Positions 8,893 through 18,314 of a stretch of 64,000 bases of DNA are shown here, piece after piece. The notes beneath the pieces are model-generated. The model ran no database searches. It was not told the DNA's origin and worked only from the letters and a program-made list of their open reading frames with translations. Origin of the DNA: Njordibacter sp937773555 (GTDB lineage Bacteria; Pseudomonadota; Gammaproteobacteria; Pseudomonadales; Balneatricaceae); contig NZ_CP159830.1 in assembly GCF_047730085.1 (NCBI RefSeq), positions 1,798,001 through 1,862,000 of the forward strand, in the 5' to 3' direction. A program made the translations under genes and the position numbers. How positions within the stretch are numbered: the stretch's first letter is position 1; each line of letters begins with the position of its first letter.

Positions 8893-9270
8893 TCATATGC
8901 CAAGGCCCACTTTTTGATGAATGTTACCAAAGATCGTTGTCTGGGCAGATCTACACACTAAATCAAACAAACCCAACGGCCCTTTAAAGATAAAATTGCC
9001 ATCACCACTCATTATGAATTTTAATTTTTTATGTAGGTCTGGGATGGGGAACGCCAACCGATCAACTTTATCAAAGACCAACCCATCCTCATTAATTGTA
9101 ATCTAGTCCGTTGCCCTTTTTTTATACCCATCACTTGAGCCTATGTTGATGATAAACCAAGCTAATCGGTAGCTTGCATATAGCTCACTCTTAGAAGTAT
9201 TGTCATCTACGCTAGTTACATTGTTCAAAAAAACTTCAATAGATACTTCCACCTTCATATTCTTTGTCAT
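8893..9270 (-). pseudogene. Unknown gene interrupted by an in-frame amber codon
   Basis: On the minus strand one frame runs from an ATG at 9270 to a TGA at 8893 with a single in-frame TAG at 9103-9105. Both halves read like real protein: before the stop SELYASYRLAWFIINIGSSD, after it ITINEDGLVFDKVDRLAF and GNFIFKGPLGLFDLVCRSA. I do not recognise the family. The simplest reading is a decayed gene of about 125 codons. Suppression of the amber codon cannot be excluded from sequence. Upstream, the frame is closed by TGA at 9316-9318, so the original gene may also be truncated. Confidence 0.4.
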
Positions 9271-9590
9271 TAGCTTAGCGATACGTTTTTGTAGACCACT
9301 ACTAATACTAAAAAATCACTTGGCAAATATACGAGATCGCTAGGGTCTGGGTTGGCTTTTTGCAAATGCAGGTTACACTATCGAAAGCATTAACGAGGTA
9401 GCTACTGCCACGAACAACCAGGCGCAATCGACGATAAGGGAACTATTCGATTTTTAGCATAATACCTAGGCACTAGGCACTAAGTAGTTTGATCAGCCCA
9501 AATAATCAGACTTAATAAGGACTTAAGTTACAGACACAAAAAAGTCGGTCAAACTATTAAGCTTGTAACCGGCTAATTTATAACGATTTA
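9271..9590. other. Noncoding flank left of the genomic island
   Basis: No gene is supported here. Short open stretches on the plus strand (for example one ending in a TAG near 9459, coding for a sequence that includes GYTIESINEVATATNN) may be remnants, but none has a start signal or a recognisable domain. The segment runs into the left attachment repeat at 9591. Confidence 0.35.
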
Positions 9591-9605
9591 TTGGTGGAGC
9601 CTAAC
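9591..9605. repeat. Left attachment site (att repeat)
   Basis: TTGGTGGAGCCTAAC is identical to the 3' end of the tRNA-Ala gene at 29495-29509. Identity stops exactly at the flanking bases on both sides. It marks the distal end of the island. Confidence 0.85.
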
Positions 9606-9668
9606 TCTATTGAATAGGCAAGATAAGCCTATGTTTTTTATATATAAAATATTTTTAATATATATAAA

Positions 9669-9687
9669 TACCCCCAAATATACCCCC
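9669..9687. promoter_or_regulatory. Candidate integrase arm-type sites, left end
   Basis: Two direct copies of a TACCCCC motif spaced 12 bp apart form TACCCCCAAATATACCCC (9669-9686). The same 18-bp string recurs at 29363-29380 near the other end, in the same orientation. Repeats of this kind flanking the core site are expected for arm-type binding sites of a tyrosine integrase; binding itself is inference. Between 9606 and 9831 I see no gene. Confidence 0.5.
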
Positions 9688-9831
9688 AAAAATAATTTCC
9701 ACAATAAATTAAAATCTAGATAAATAGAATTGCGTACTTCAGTAATTGATAACATTTTATTCATATTCATCTACCCTTGTTTAAGGTTTATAAAAGAATC
9801 TATTTAGCTTTATACTGGCACTTACCTTGTC

Positions 9832-10269
9832 TTATATCTTCTTCCAAAAAGCTACAACACCTGGAATATTAGCAACATCATCACCCAAAATCTCTAAAAC
9901 ACTATTACGAAAATTATCAGCCTCTTCATCACTTACGAGCAGTTTCAGACATTCAATGGCCCGCCCAATGCGCTTTTGATTGTGGTCTTTTGGCTTTGTC
10001 CAATAGCGGTTGCGCTGTAAGAAGCCTAAGAACCAATGTGCTGATTTAACTAAGTTCTTCTTTGCTCGCACCGAAGCCCGAATATCATCAATTTCACCAG
10101 GTTCTAGAACAGGTGCCAAGAGACTGTGCTCACTAGGCGTGCGTAAAGGAAAGATCCACTGTAATGTGTCGTGATCCTGCTCGATTTCCTTATCTGCCAT
10201 AGCCCAAAGATCAGCTAGGGTACTATCTTTTGGACCTTCTATTTTTCCTTCAAGAAACCAAACCATCAT
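9832..10269 (-). CDS. OGFr_N domain protein
   Basis: 145 residues resembling the conserved N-terminal region of opioid growth factor receptor-related proteins. The diagnostic stretch is DHDTLQWIFPLRTPSEHS followed by APVL, then an Arg/Lys-rich helical part (RAKKNLVKSAHWFLGFLQ) and RYWTKPKDHNQKRI. In bacteria this domain occurs as small stand-alone proteins of unknown role. A GGAG box precedes the ATG by 8 nt. It is the last gene of the minus-strand cargo and lies beside the attachment site, 141 nt after the DUF1643 gene. It is cytoplasmic, with no signal peptide. Confidence 0.75.
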   Translation of the reverse strand: MMVWFLEGKIEGPKDSTLADLWAMADKEIEQDHDTLQWIFPLRTPSEHSLLAPVLEPGEIDDIRASVRAKKNLVKSAHWFLGFLQRNRYWTKPKDHNQKRIGRAIECLKLLVSDEEADNFRNSVLEILGDDVANIPGVVAFWKKI

Positions 10270-10410
10270 AAAAAATTCTCCATTTTTTAAAATATTTATT
10301 GAAGGCAGATAGTTGCTTTTTTAATACTTACTTACGGCTAAAATCTTTAATAACAAACGCCGACATAAGGTTTATAAGCATACTCGCCATTTCTACACAT
10401 TCTGGGTTAC

Positions 10411-10884
10411 TTACTTGTTAAATATCATTGGTGTAGGAACCAAGCTGCTTCTCAGATATAAAGGGTGCGCTGGCTCACCCGATTTATTCATTTTAATATA
10501 GTGCAGATTTGGCAGCATTGCCTTTATAGCAATTGATCTGCCGAGATGACTTCCATCATTGCCCCATGCAGCAACAACAATGCCAGCATCCTTTGAAAGC
10601 TTGGAAAGCCAGCTATCATTTTCTAAACCGACCGGATCACTTGATGCCATCATGTCACTTGGCTTAGTAGCACGGAATGCGAATAGGTTTGCCATACAGA
10701 GACCACCATAGCCCCAATATTTTGCAAATTTGATACATCGAGTGAGTGTTGGGTCGTCCTTAGTTTCATCAGCAGTTGATGGGTTTAATCCAACTATCAT
10801 CACATATGGTTTAGAATCGTCCCATGTGCGCCAGAGTGCATACCTATACTTCCTGCAGTCTGACAGTTTTGCGTCCATTTTCAA
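10411..10884 (-). CDS. DUF1643 domain protein
   Basis: 157 residues covering the full DUF1643 domain: YALWRTW near the start, the hallmark MIVGLNPSTADETKDDPTL, then CIKFAKYWGYGGLCMANLFA and a C-terminal GEPAHPLYL motif. The family is common on phages, plasmids and islands. Its function is not established; the conserved Asn-Pro-Ser-Thr-Ala and His suggest an enzyme or nucleotide-binding protein. It follows the AlbA_2 fusion gene by 177 nt and could be cotranscribed with the OGFr_N gene. Confidence 0.82.
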   Translation of the reverse strand: MKMDAKLSDCRKYRYALWRTWDDSKPYVMIVGLNPSTADETKDDPTLTRCIKFAKYWGYGGLCMANLFAFRATKPSDMMASSDPVGLENDSWLSKLSKDAGIVVAAWGNDGSHLGRSIAIKAMLPNLHYIKMNKSGEPAHPLYLRSSLVPTPMIFNK

Positions 10885-11061
10885 ATTCTGTTCCTTGAGT
10901 AGTTAACCTGCTCTATTAATCACTTTCCAACCGAGCTGCGATGTCTAGACAATCGCAATATTCGTCCAATAAATTAGTTAAAGTTTAACGCTTTACTGAC
11001 TTTAAAACTGGGACCTCTAGCGCCTAGATTCCTCGCGTCCCACAACTTATTCAATGCCGGT

Positions 11062-12681
11062 TCACTTATTAAAGTGATTCTGTACATACTCAACGAGTTT
11101 TGGCCCCTCAAGCTTGTCTGTAGCGGGGTTCGTGCGGACATAAAAGTCTTTCCCGTCGAGATAACATGCAGTGGGCGATGGACTACAATCAATCATCAAC
11201 ACATGTATATCTCCCAGGTTGACCAATTGCTGGCTGATAAATGGATAATATTGTTCGCCAATACGTTGCTTTAGTTGATTTTTGAAATGAAGTAATAACG
11301 CATCATTACTTTTATGAAATTGATTTACTTCATCATCAACACCGCAAATGCCGCCAACATCTGATACACCCACCAACAAAACGCCACCATTGGTATTTAG
11401 AAATCCAACAATGGTTTTTAGTGAAGATAGTTCAATATATTTTTCCTTCGTTCCTTTCCGTACATCTAAACTAAAGCTTTCTTTAAATTCAACAGTTGCT
11501 GACTCTCCCTCCCGAGCCATACTCATGATTCTGTCAGCTTCAGTCAACTCACCAATTTTTTCCAACATACTTTCGACTTGGCTTCGGATTATAGACGCAC
11601 TTCTGGGATTTAATGCAAGCTCTTTTTGAAGGTTTCCAATTGCCGATGTCAAGGATTGAAGTTGTCCATGCGAGCGGACAATTTCTGTCTGCTCTGCCGG
11701 GCTTGGGATACTAACCTGCGCTTTGGAAAGGTCAGTCTTACTAATTCGAGGTATGAAGTCCCCGCGGGTCAACGATCGCAATATTAACATGCCTAGATCA
11801 GAGCGAAAGAAAGCTGAAACGTACTGATTGTTGGCCTCATTGCGCAATACAACCTGAATAATATTGTGATGCTTTAACGTCACAGCCGCCAGATCGTCGG
11901 TTACAACGGAGGAACCAAGCATGGGAACATAAATTGAGTTCTCTTTATGCTCCAACAAAAGTCCAGGACGAACTGTATTCAATTCAACTGCAAGTTCACC
12001 TAGAAAATGACTTTTATAGTCCTTATATTGGGTCTCGAGGCGTTCAATTTGAAGCCGTGATTTTAAGCTTTCAAAGCCATCGAATGTCCCTTTATCATGC
12101 AACATACCCTCGTGCAGAGAATCGCTCACCACGCCACGAACGAAGGCTTGGGCGACCACTGAAGCTTGAGGCTCATCTTCCAATTCGGCTACAAAAAGCC
12201 CGGCCCGCGCTTCTCGACTAAACACAACAATGACTGGACGGCTGGACATTATCACCATGAGTTTTTGGGGAACATTGAAGACTCCGTTTAAGTAGAACCC
12301 TTCTTCCGATAGCGCTTGCTGGAACTTCAGTCCCTCTGAACTGCCAAACGCATGAGGCTCAACAATCGCAAGACACACCCCAGACTGGGAAAGCAAGACT
12401 AGTGCCTTCCAAAGTTCCACCCAGTTACGACGGACATTAATGGATGAACTACCAATGGTGATCCTTTTACGCGGCATTCCTAGCGGTAGATCAGCCACTA
12501 CAAAGCTATAGCCACCCAAGGTTTCAATATCTTCTTCCCAATTAAAGCCCTCGGACACTTTATCGGCATGTGGTAGGTCCAATACCGATTCGTTGGAGAC
12601 CTTTATTACGATGGAAGGCCCAGCGTCGTAAGACGCTGCTAGCGATTGTACAAACCTACCAACTATAGTTTTGGGCTGCAT
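11062..12681 (-). CDS. Fusion: degenerate N6-methyltransferase, specificity-like region and AlbA_2 domain
   Basis: 539 residues with three parts. Residues about 50-165 resemble the core of type I modification methyltransferases (SGVCLAIVEP, then GVFNVP), but the catalytic NPPF/Y motif is replaced by DLPLG at 64-68, so methylation is unlikely. Residues about 240-360 resemble a specificity subunit half, ending in DFIPRISKTDLSKAQVSIPS plus AEQTEIV and a helix. Residues 392-530 form a Schlafen-type AlbA_2 domain (ESATVEFKESFSL, GFLNTNGGVLLVGVSD). A GGAG box stands 5 nt before the ATG. A DNA-targeting module joined to AlbA_2 suggests a defence effector; this is inference. Confidence 0.7.
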   Translation of the reverse strand: MQPKTIVGRFVQSLAASYDAGPSIVIKVSNESVLDLPHADKVSEGFNWEEDIETLGGYSFVVADLPLGMPRKRITIGSSSINVRRNWVELWKALVLLSQSGVCLAIVEPHAFGSSEGLKFQQALSEEGFYLNGVFNVPQKLMVIMSSRPVIVVFSREARAGLFVAELEDEPQASVVAQAFVRGVVSDSLHEGMLHDKGTFDGFESLKSRLQIERLETQYKDYKSHFLGELAVELNTVRPGLLLEHKENSIYVPMLGSSVVTDDLAAVTLKHHNIIQVVLRNEANNQYVSAFFRSDLGMLILRSLTRGDFIPRISKTDLSKAQVSIPSPAEQTEIVRSHGQLQSLTSAIGNLQKELALNPRSASIIRSQVESMLEKIGELTEADRIMSMAREGESATVEFKESFSLDVRKGTKEKYIELSSLKTIVGFLNTNGGVLLVGVSDVGGICGVDDEVNQFHKSNDALLLHFKNQLKQRIGEQYYPFISQQLVNLGDIHVLMIDCSPSPTACYLDGKDFYVRTNPATDKLEGPKLVEYVQNHFNK

Positions 12682-12697
12682 GAGGTCTCCATGTTTA

Positions 12698-13027
12698 TTA
12701 TCCCGCTAAACATATAATACGTTTCTTGACAGCTTCTAAGTTCCAGCACCAGCCGTCATGCACGCCGAATTCTTCGTCGTAAGAACATAGTCCGCTTCGT
12801 CGCTGTCTAAAAATAGGCGTTATACTAATAATATTGATATTCTTAAGATCAATAAGCTTTTGTTTTTTTAGCTTTATTACATCGTCTTGTTTCTTTTTAT
12901 CTATCTCTATTGAAAATTCGATTTCTGCTATTAGCTCGTCAATTTGTGCTGCTAAATCATTGTCTTTAGCATTCACCAGCCCACTCATCGAAAAAATCAA
13001 CACTGCCGTTACAATTTTTTTATACAT
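12698..13027 (-). CDS. Small secreted coiled-coil protein, unknown
   Basis: 109 residues. A clear signal peptide (MYKKIVTAVLIFSMSGLVNA) is followed by a Lys/Asp/Glu-rich helix (about residues 26-62) that looks like a short coiled coil, then a Cys-containing tail (SGLCSYDEEFGVHDGWCWN, later IICLAG). I do not recognise the family. An AAGGA box lies 8 nt before the ATG. It sits 16 nt upstream of the AlbA_2 fusion gene on the same strand, so the two are probably cotranscribed. Periplasmic localisation is predicted. Confidence 0.6.
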   Translation of the reverse strand: MYKKIVTAVLIFSMSGLVNAKDNDLAAQIDELIAEIEFSIEIDKKKQDDVIKLKKQKLIDLKNINIISITPIFRQRRSGLCSYDEEFGVHDGWCWNLEAVKKRIICLAG

Positions 13028-13238
13028 TGCCCAGTTCCTTTTGTGTGATGTCCGTTAGAAAAAAGACTACTAGCAAAGATATTATTACTCGTCCCACATG
13101 TCCTCCTTATTGCAGAGGTTTTCACATAAATGCCCATCGAGCCTATATTTTCTAGTCTACTTTTATTAATTAGATTTTTTTGAAAAAGTCAGTTGTTTGG
13201 TAATCGTAGCGAAGTCTTTTTTAGACCACAAGCCAGTA

Positions 13239-14972
13239 TTACTGACCTATTCGTGCCTTACTCATCTCAAGGGCTTTACTCTGTTCTTTTTCACCCAAAT
13301 AATCGCCAACCAATTCTGCCAAGAATACGGACTCTTCATCACCGTAGTGCGCCGCTAACAAGTAGTTAAGGTAGGACTTGTAGTAACTTTGCTTAACTCC
13401 TAGCCCTTGTTCATAAAACTTACCCAATTTTTTATAGCTTTGTGGGTAGTTGCCTTGGGCTGCCTTCATAAACCAGGTAATTGATGTTCTGTATTCTGTG
13501 GTAGACCCTTGGCGATCTATTATTGGGCCAGTAGGGTTACCATAGTTCATGTAATTGAATATTTCTTCATTTGTAAAGGTTTGTCCAGAACTCTTCATTG
13601 AAAAAATGGCATCTGCCAATTGCCGTTTCTTAGTGAGCGAAATTTTAGGAGGTGTTAACATATTAACCGCATTGGTTTCATGAATTAATCCAATCCTGTA
13701 CATCGCCTCATAATTGCCTTTTTTAGCCGCTTGTCCATAATAATCTTTGGCTAGCAACAAATCTTTATCGACCTCGATACCATTTTCGTAAAAATACCCA
13801 ACCCAAACTTTGGACTGGGAGTGTCCTTTAGACGCTGCATGCTTAAATAAGTTAAAAGCCGCTTTTTTATCATTAGCGTCCCATTTGTCTGACGCATACT
13901 GAAAAGTACTATCGTATCCAGGCTGAAGTAACTTTGTAATGCGCTCAATATCAGATATGGCACTGTCGGTTTCACTCGCAGCAATCTGATATAAGCTTAA
14001 CGCTTTATTAAAATCCAGATCTACTCCGTGGCCAAGTTCGTACATCATCCCCAGCATTACCTGAGCGTCTGGATTTCCTTCTTTAGATGCTTTCTGACAC
14101 CACTCAAAAGCCCTTGTGTAGTCAACTACACCCTCTGCACCTTCAAAATATAATTGCGCTAATGCCAGTTGGGCCCCCTGATGACCCTTTGTAGCCGCTC
14201 TTTCATACCAGATTCTTGCAAAGAGAAAATTAACTTTATCAGCATACCCATAGCGATGAAACTCACCCACTTTAAAGATAACTTCAGGGTCTGCATCATC
14301 CTCTGAAGCAATTTTAAGGTACCATTTTAGAGCCTCATCGTAATCTGGCTCACCCAAGTCCCCGAAATAGTAGATGTCGCCGACCAGTGCTATTGCAACT
14401 ATGTCCCCAGATTCCGCAGCTAGCGTAAACCAATGCAAGTAATCTTCAGGCTCAAACTTTTGCTTAAGCTCACCAAGATACTGAGCCACACCAACCATAA
14501 TTTGAGAACTGGCATATCCTTGGTTTGCCGCCATCAAATACCATCTGTAAGACTCTTCCTTATCCAGTAAATTATAGTAGTGCCCCATCCAGTGTTGTGA
14601 CCACACTACACCGTTTAACGCTCCAATTTTATGCCATTTAAAGGCCTTCTCTGCGTTAACGAATGCTGAACCTTCTGATTCTCCATAGATCTGAGTCAGT
14701 GCAAACTGAGCACCTTTTGTACCTTGTTCTGCAAAGGGGGTCAGCAGTTTAATAGCTTGAGCAAAGTCCTTCGATTCATACACAGCCACGGCGGCAACAT
14801 ACGCAGGCGACTTGTAAACATCCTCAGAGTTAGGATCTTTATTTGCCATAGCGGTAAAACTAAATATGGATAAAATGGTTGAATACAGAATGATCAGGGT
14901 ATGTTTTTTTAGGTCCCCTATACCTCTCGCAGGCATAAGTTCAAATTTAATAGCTAGCTTTTTAATATCCAT
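13239..14972 (-). CDS. Sel1-repeat (SLR) protein, exported or membrane anchored
   Basis: 577 residues built from about ten Sel1-like repeats, recognisable by units such as AFEWCQKASKEGNPDAQVML followed by GMMYELGHGVD. An N-terminal hydrophobic segment (TLIILYSTILSIFSFTAMAN, near residues 25-44) looks like a signal peptide preceded by a basic region; ATG at the thirteenth codon is an alternative start. SLR proteins act as scaffolds for protein contacts. The C-terminal third has a longer insertion (LTPPKISLTKKRQLADAIF) between repeats. It is an island cargo gene downstream of hsdR; a second, broken SLR gene lies at 23649-24575. Confidence 0.8.
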   Translation of the reverse strand: MDIKKLAIKFELMPARGIGDLKKHTLIILYSTILSIFSFTAMANKDPNSEDVYKSPAYVAAVAVYESKDFAQAIKLLTPFAEQGTKGAQFALTQIYGESEGSAFVNAEKAFKWHKIGALNGVVWSQHWMGHYYNLLDKEESYRWYLMAANQGYASSQIMVGVAQYLGELKQKFEPEDYLHWFTLAAESGDIVAIALVGDIYYFGDLGEPDYDEALKWYLKIASEDDADPEVIFKVGEFHRYGYADKVNFLFARIWYERAATKGHQGAQLALAQLYFEGAEGVVDYTRAFEWCQKASKEGNPDAQVMLGMMYELGHGVDLDFNKALSLYQIAASETDSAISDIERITKLLQPGYDSTFQYASDKWDANDKKAAFNLFKHAASKGHSQSKVWVGYFYENGIEVDKDLLLAKDYYGQAAKKGNYEAMYRIGLIHETNAVNMLTPPKISLTKKRQLADAIFSMKSSGQTFTNEEIFNYMNYGNPTGPIIDRQGSTTEYRTSITWFMKAAQGNYPQSYKKLGKFYEQGLGVKQSYYKSYLNYLLAAHYGDEESVFLAELVGDYLGEKEQSKALEMSKARIGQ

Positions 14973-15050
14973 ATTAATGTACTCGTTCCTTTGGTTTTCT
15001 CTTGATACACCTAATTGTGTTGCTTCAAAATCATGATGTTTTTTTAACTT

Positions 15051-18000
15051 CTAATCATCCACCTTCAACAAATCAAACACCAGCCTAGCAAACGTCTTCG
15101 CTTTGTTGGGGTTAGACAGTAGCTGCATCATCTGGTTGTTGTGTGCTTCACCACTATCCATGATGGCCTCGTCTACGGCCTTGTTAAAATCACCTAACAA
15201 CGCCTGCTCTGCCGTATTGTTGGCAATTTGCTTCATCACCAAACCGTTTTCGCGAACTTTGTCGCTAATGGTGTGAACGTAACTAACGAGGTCGGCTTCA
15301 GTCAGTTCATCGGTGATGAATAACTCATTCAGGCGCTCTACCACCTGCGACAAAAACTCTTCTTGCTTGTCTTTAGGTTTTGCGCCGCCTACGCCATCGC
15401 CTGGTTCTAGCTGGTAGTCTGCAGAATCTTCTTTTAGCTTTAAGTCTTGCTGGCGTATAACCGACAAGCGGTAATGGCTAAGCTCAATGCTATTTAGGTC
15501 TATATCATCCTCATCAAGTTTGCTTTCGCGCAGCATAGGGCTCAGATTACGGGCAAACAAACTCAGCCTTTCTAGGTCTTTATCATCATAATCTACGATT
15601 TGGGACATAAATTCATAGAAGCGAACGAAGCTGCCTAGGTCTTTTTTAAATATATCCAGCTCATCCTTGGCCTGCTTACATTCCTTGAAGCTAGCTTCGG
15701 CATTGCCCATCAATACTGGGTCGCCGCTTTGCTTGCTTCTTGCCACAATATCTCGTGCTTGCTTGTAGGCCTCTATGGCATGCTTGTAACGCTGTTGCCA
15801 GCGCTCTACCGCTGGCTTACAGATGTTGGCTATAGCTGCATTGCTTTTGCTCTTAACAAAGAAGGCGTCACAAAACTGTTCAACTTCGCGCCACTGGAAT
15901 ATGCCGGCTGCACGTAGCTTATCAAAAAGATCAAAAATTAAGTCAGGGTTAGTCACATCGGCTAGCTCAGCCGTTTGATAGTAAGGTTGAAATGATTCCA
16001 AAATCTCTTCAGGCTCGTTGAAGAAATCGACTATAAACGTCCCAGTCTCTGCTTTGCCAGGGAAGGTTCGGTTTAAGCGTGACAGGGTTTGCACACATTC
16101 CACCCCGCCTAGTTTTTTATCCACATACATGGCGCATAGCTTGGGTTGATCAAAACCCGTTTGAAACTTATTGGCCACGATCATTACTTGATAATCGTCG
16201 CTGTCAAAGGCTTTACGCATGTCGCGGCCCTTGAGAGCTGGGTTCATATTGGCTTCAGTGAATTTTTCGCCTAGTAGCGCGGCTGAACTTGGGTCTTTAT
16301 CCGTAAACTCAACTTCGCCAGAGAATGCCACCATTGCATGTATTCGCCCATAACCTTGTTCTGCTATATATTTATCAAAGGCGTGCTTATAACGTACCGC
16401 CTCTTTGCGAGAACTGGTGACGACCATAGCCTTAACCTGGCCATTCAACAGGGCCATGACATTGTCTTTAAAGTGCTCAACAATCACCTGCACCTTTTGG
16501 CTGATATTATAGTCGTGCAGCCGTACCCATTGATTGAGCTTTACCTTGGCCTTTTTACTTTCTACCTCTTGGTCGGTACCTTGGATCTTCATGGCGAGGT
16601 TATAAGCCACTTTGTAGTTGGTATAGTTCTTTAAAACGTCCAGAATAAAGCCTTCTTCAATGGCTTGGCGCATGCTGTAAACGTGGTAGGCTTCTGGCCT
16701 GTTTGATTTAGACGGTTGCTCAGCAGGATTAGGCAACCTACCAAAAAGCTCTAGCGTTTTAGTTTTGGGTGTTGCAGTAAAGGCCAAATAACTCAAGTTG
16801 CTAGACGCCCGGCGCGACGCCACCGCCGCATCAAGAATATCCTCGGTAGTGAGTTCTTCATCTTGGCCAGCACCATCTATCATCAACACTTCTTTTAACT
16901 GCCGCGCAGTGCTGCCCGTTTGCGAACTGTGGGCCTCGTCGGCAATGACTACATAATTACGCTCTTTAAGGTTAACGCTGTTCTCGATGGCTTTTAACAC
17001 ATAAGGGAAGGTTTGAATGGTAACGATGATAATGGGTTGTGATTCTTCTAATGCGGCGGCCAACTTTTCTGATTTAGAGCCATCGCCCTCATTGCGGTTA
17101 ATGCGCCCAACCATGCCTTCCACTGCAGTAAACTGCGAAATGGTCTCTTGTAACTGGTCATCCAACACTGTTCTATCGGTCACTACAATCACCGAATCAA
17201 ACAGTTTATGGCCTTCAGTCGTATGGATGGACGATAACTGATGTGCAGCCCACGCAATAGAATTGGATTTACCAGAACCTGCGCTGTGCTGTATCAAATA
17301 CTTATGCCCTGGGCCTTCAGTGCGAGCAGCATCTACCAACTTACTCACTACATCCCACTGATGATAACGGGGGAAGATTAAAGTTTCTTTTTTGTACTTG
17401 CGGCCTTCCCAATCTTCTTTTTCTTCTATTTGTAAGTGTACAAAGCGCGCCAGCACATTAAGTAGGTTGTCTGGCAGTAACACCTCGTTCCATAAATAGT
17501 CTGTGGCGTATTGGTTAATGTCTTCTGGCACATCGTTACCGGCAGCACCCTCGCTCGTGCCCTTGTTAAAAGGCAAAAAATACGTGCTATCGCCCTCTAA
17601 ACGGGTAGCCATATACACTTCATATTGGCTCACTGCAAAATGAACCAAGGCCCCACGTTTAAAGGTGAGCAGCGGCTCAGGCTTTTTGGTGGCAGGATCT
17701 ATAGCAAAGCGTGTGGTTTTGTATTGTTTAATGGCGTTGTGCACGGCTTGCTTAAACTCGCTCTTTAGCTCTAGCGTTACCACAGGTAAGCCGTTCACAA
17801 ACAGCACTAAGTCAATGCGCCATTTTTTGGCTCGCGTGCCCGTTTCTGCCTCATACTCATCGGTAGCCCAGGGCGAATACACCAGCTCTTGCACTACCCG
17901 TAAGCGATTTTTTTGATAACGGGCTAAAGAGTCTGTGTTGAGGTCATGCTCAGGCTTAAACTGGCATAGCTTAAAGCGTGTGCCACGTATACGCAGCTCA

Positions 18001-18314
18001 TTACGGAGCACGCCCAAGGTGCCAAAGGAACGCATTTCTTTATTGGCGGCATTGGGATCGGCTTTGTTCAGTTGTGCACCAACGTGCTCTAAAAACTTAG
18101 CTTCAGTGTTGTTAGGGTATAAGGCACAAAACTTTTGCCATTGTTCGTCTTGAGTGTCTTTAACAAAGCCCAGCACATCCTCAGAATACAGCGCTAATTC
18201 ACGGTTGTACTTTTCTGGTTTACCCAGCAACCAGCCGTTAGCAACGAGCTGGCTGATCATGTCATTTTGAAAAGTAAACTCATTGGCTTTGCCGTCTCCT
18301 GACATTGTGCTCAT
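15051..18314 (-). CDS. hsdR: Type I restriction enzyme R subunit
   Basis: 1087-residue motor and nuclease subunit. The N-terminal PD-(D/E)XK nuclease shows Asp168 in RIDLVL and the Glu182-Leu-Lys184 of LELKS. The SF2 translocase follows with Walker A (HSAGSGKS, 343-350), DEAH at 459-462 and a late helicase motif region (MIVANKFQTGFDQP, then QTLSRLNRTFPGK). The C terminus is helical, as expected for HsdM/HsdS contact. The ATG overlaps the hsdS stop (ATGA). Length and motifs are complete, so it should be active. It is the last gene of the RM operon; SLR, secreted and AlbA_2 genes follow. Confidence 0.95.
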   Translation of the reverse strand: MSTMSGDGKANEFTFQNDMISQLVANGWLLGKPEKYNRELALYSEDVLGFVKDTQDEQWQKFCALYPNNTEAKFLEHVGAQLNKADPNAANKEMRSFGTLGVLRNELRIRGTRFKLCQFKPEHDLNTDSLARYQKNRLRVVQELVYSPWATDEYEAETGTRAKKWRIDLVLFVNGLPVVTLELKSEFKQAVHNAIKQYKTTRFAIDPATKKPEPLLTFKRGALVHFAVSQYEVYMATRLEGDSTYFLPFNKGTSEGAAGNDVPEDINQYATDYLWNEVLLPDNLLNVLARFVHLQIEEKEDWEGRKYKKETLIFPRYHQWDVVSKLVDAARTEGPGHKYLIQHSAGSGKSNSIAWAAHQLSSIHTTEGHKLFDSVIVVTDRTVLDDQLQETISQFTAVEGMVGRINRNEGDGSKSEKLAAALEESQPIIIVTIQTFPYVLKAIENSVNLKERNYVVIADEAHSSQTGSTARQLKEVLMIDGAGQDEELTTEDILDAAVASRRASSNLSYLAFTATPKTKTLELFGRLPNPAEQPSKSNRPEAYHVYSMRQAIEEGFILDVLKNYTNYKVAYNLAMKIQGTDQEVESKKAKVKLNQWVRLHDYNISQKVQVIVEHFKDNVMALLNGQVKAMVVTSSRKEAVRYKHAFDKYIAEQGYGRIHAMVAFSGEVEFTDKDPSSAALLGEKFTEANMNPALKGRDMRKAFDSDDYQVMIVANKFQTGFDQPKLCAMYVDKKLGGVECVQTLSRLNRTFPGKAETGTFIVDFFNEPEEILESFQPYYQTAELADVTNPDLIFDLFDKLRAAGIFQWREVEQFCDAFFVKSKSNAAIANICKPAVERWQQRYKHAIEAYKQARDIVARSKQSGDPVLMGNAEASFKECKQAKDELDIFKKDLGSFVRFYEFMSQIVDYDDKDLERLSLFARNLSPMLRESKLDEDDIDLNSIELSHYRLSVIRQQDLKLKEDSADYQLEPGDGVGGAKPKDKQEEFLSQVVERLNELFITDELTEADLVSYVHTISDKVRENGLVMKQIANNTAEQALLGDFNKAVDEAIMDSGEAHNNQMMQLLSNPNKAKTFARLVFDLLKVDD

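Noticed and set aside
8921..9106. Plus-strand frame of 61 codons
   Set aside because: It is antisense to the more protein-like minus-strand frame of the amber-interrupted gene.
9588..9770. Minus-strand frame of 60 codons at the left end of the island
   Set aside because: It covers the att repeat and the candidate arm sites, is low in complexity (Ile, Asn, Leu) and has no support as a protein.
10974..11192. Minus-strand frame of 72 codons near the end of the AlbA_2 fusion gene
   Set aside because: It overlaps the conserved AlbA_2 coding sequence in another frame and shows no domain.
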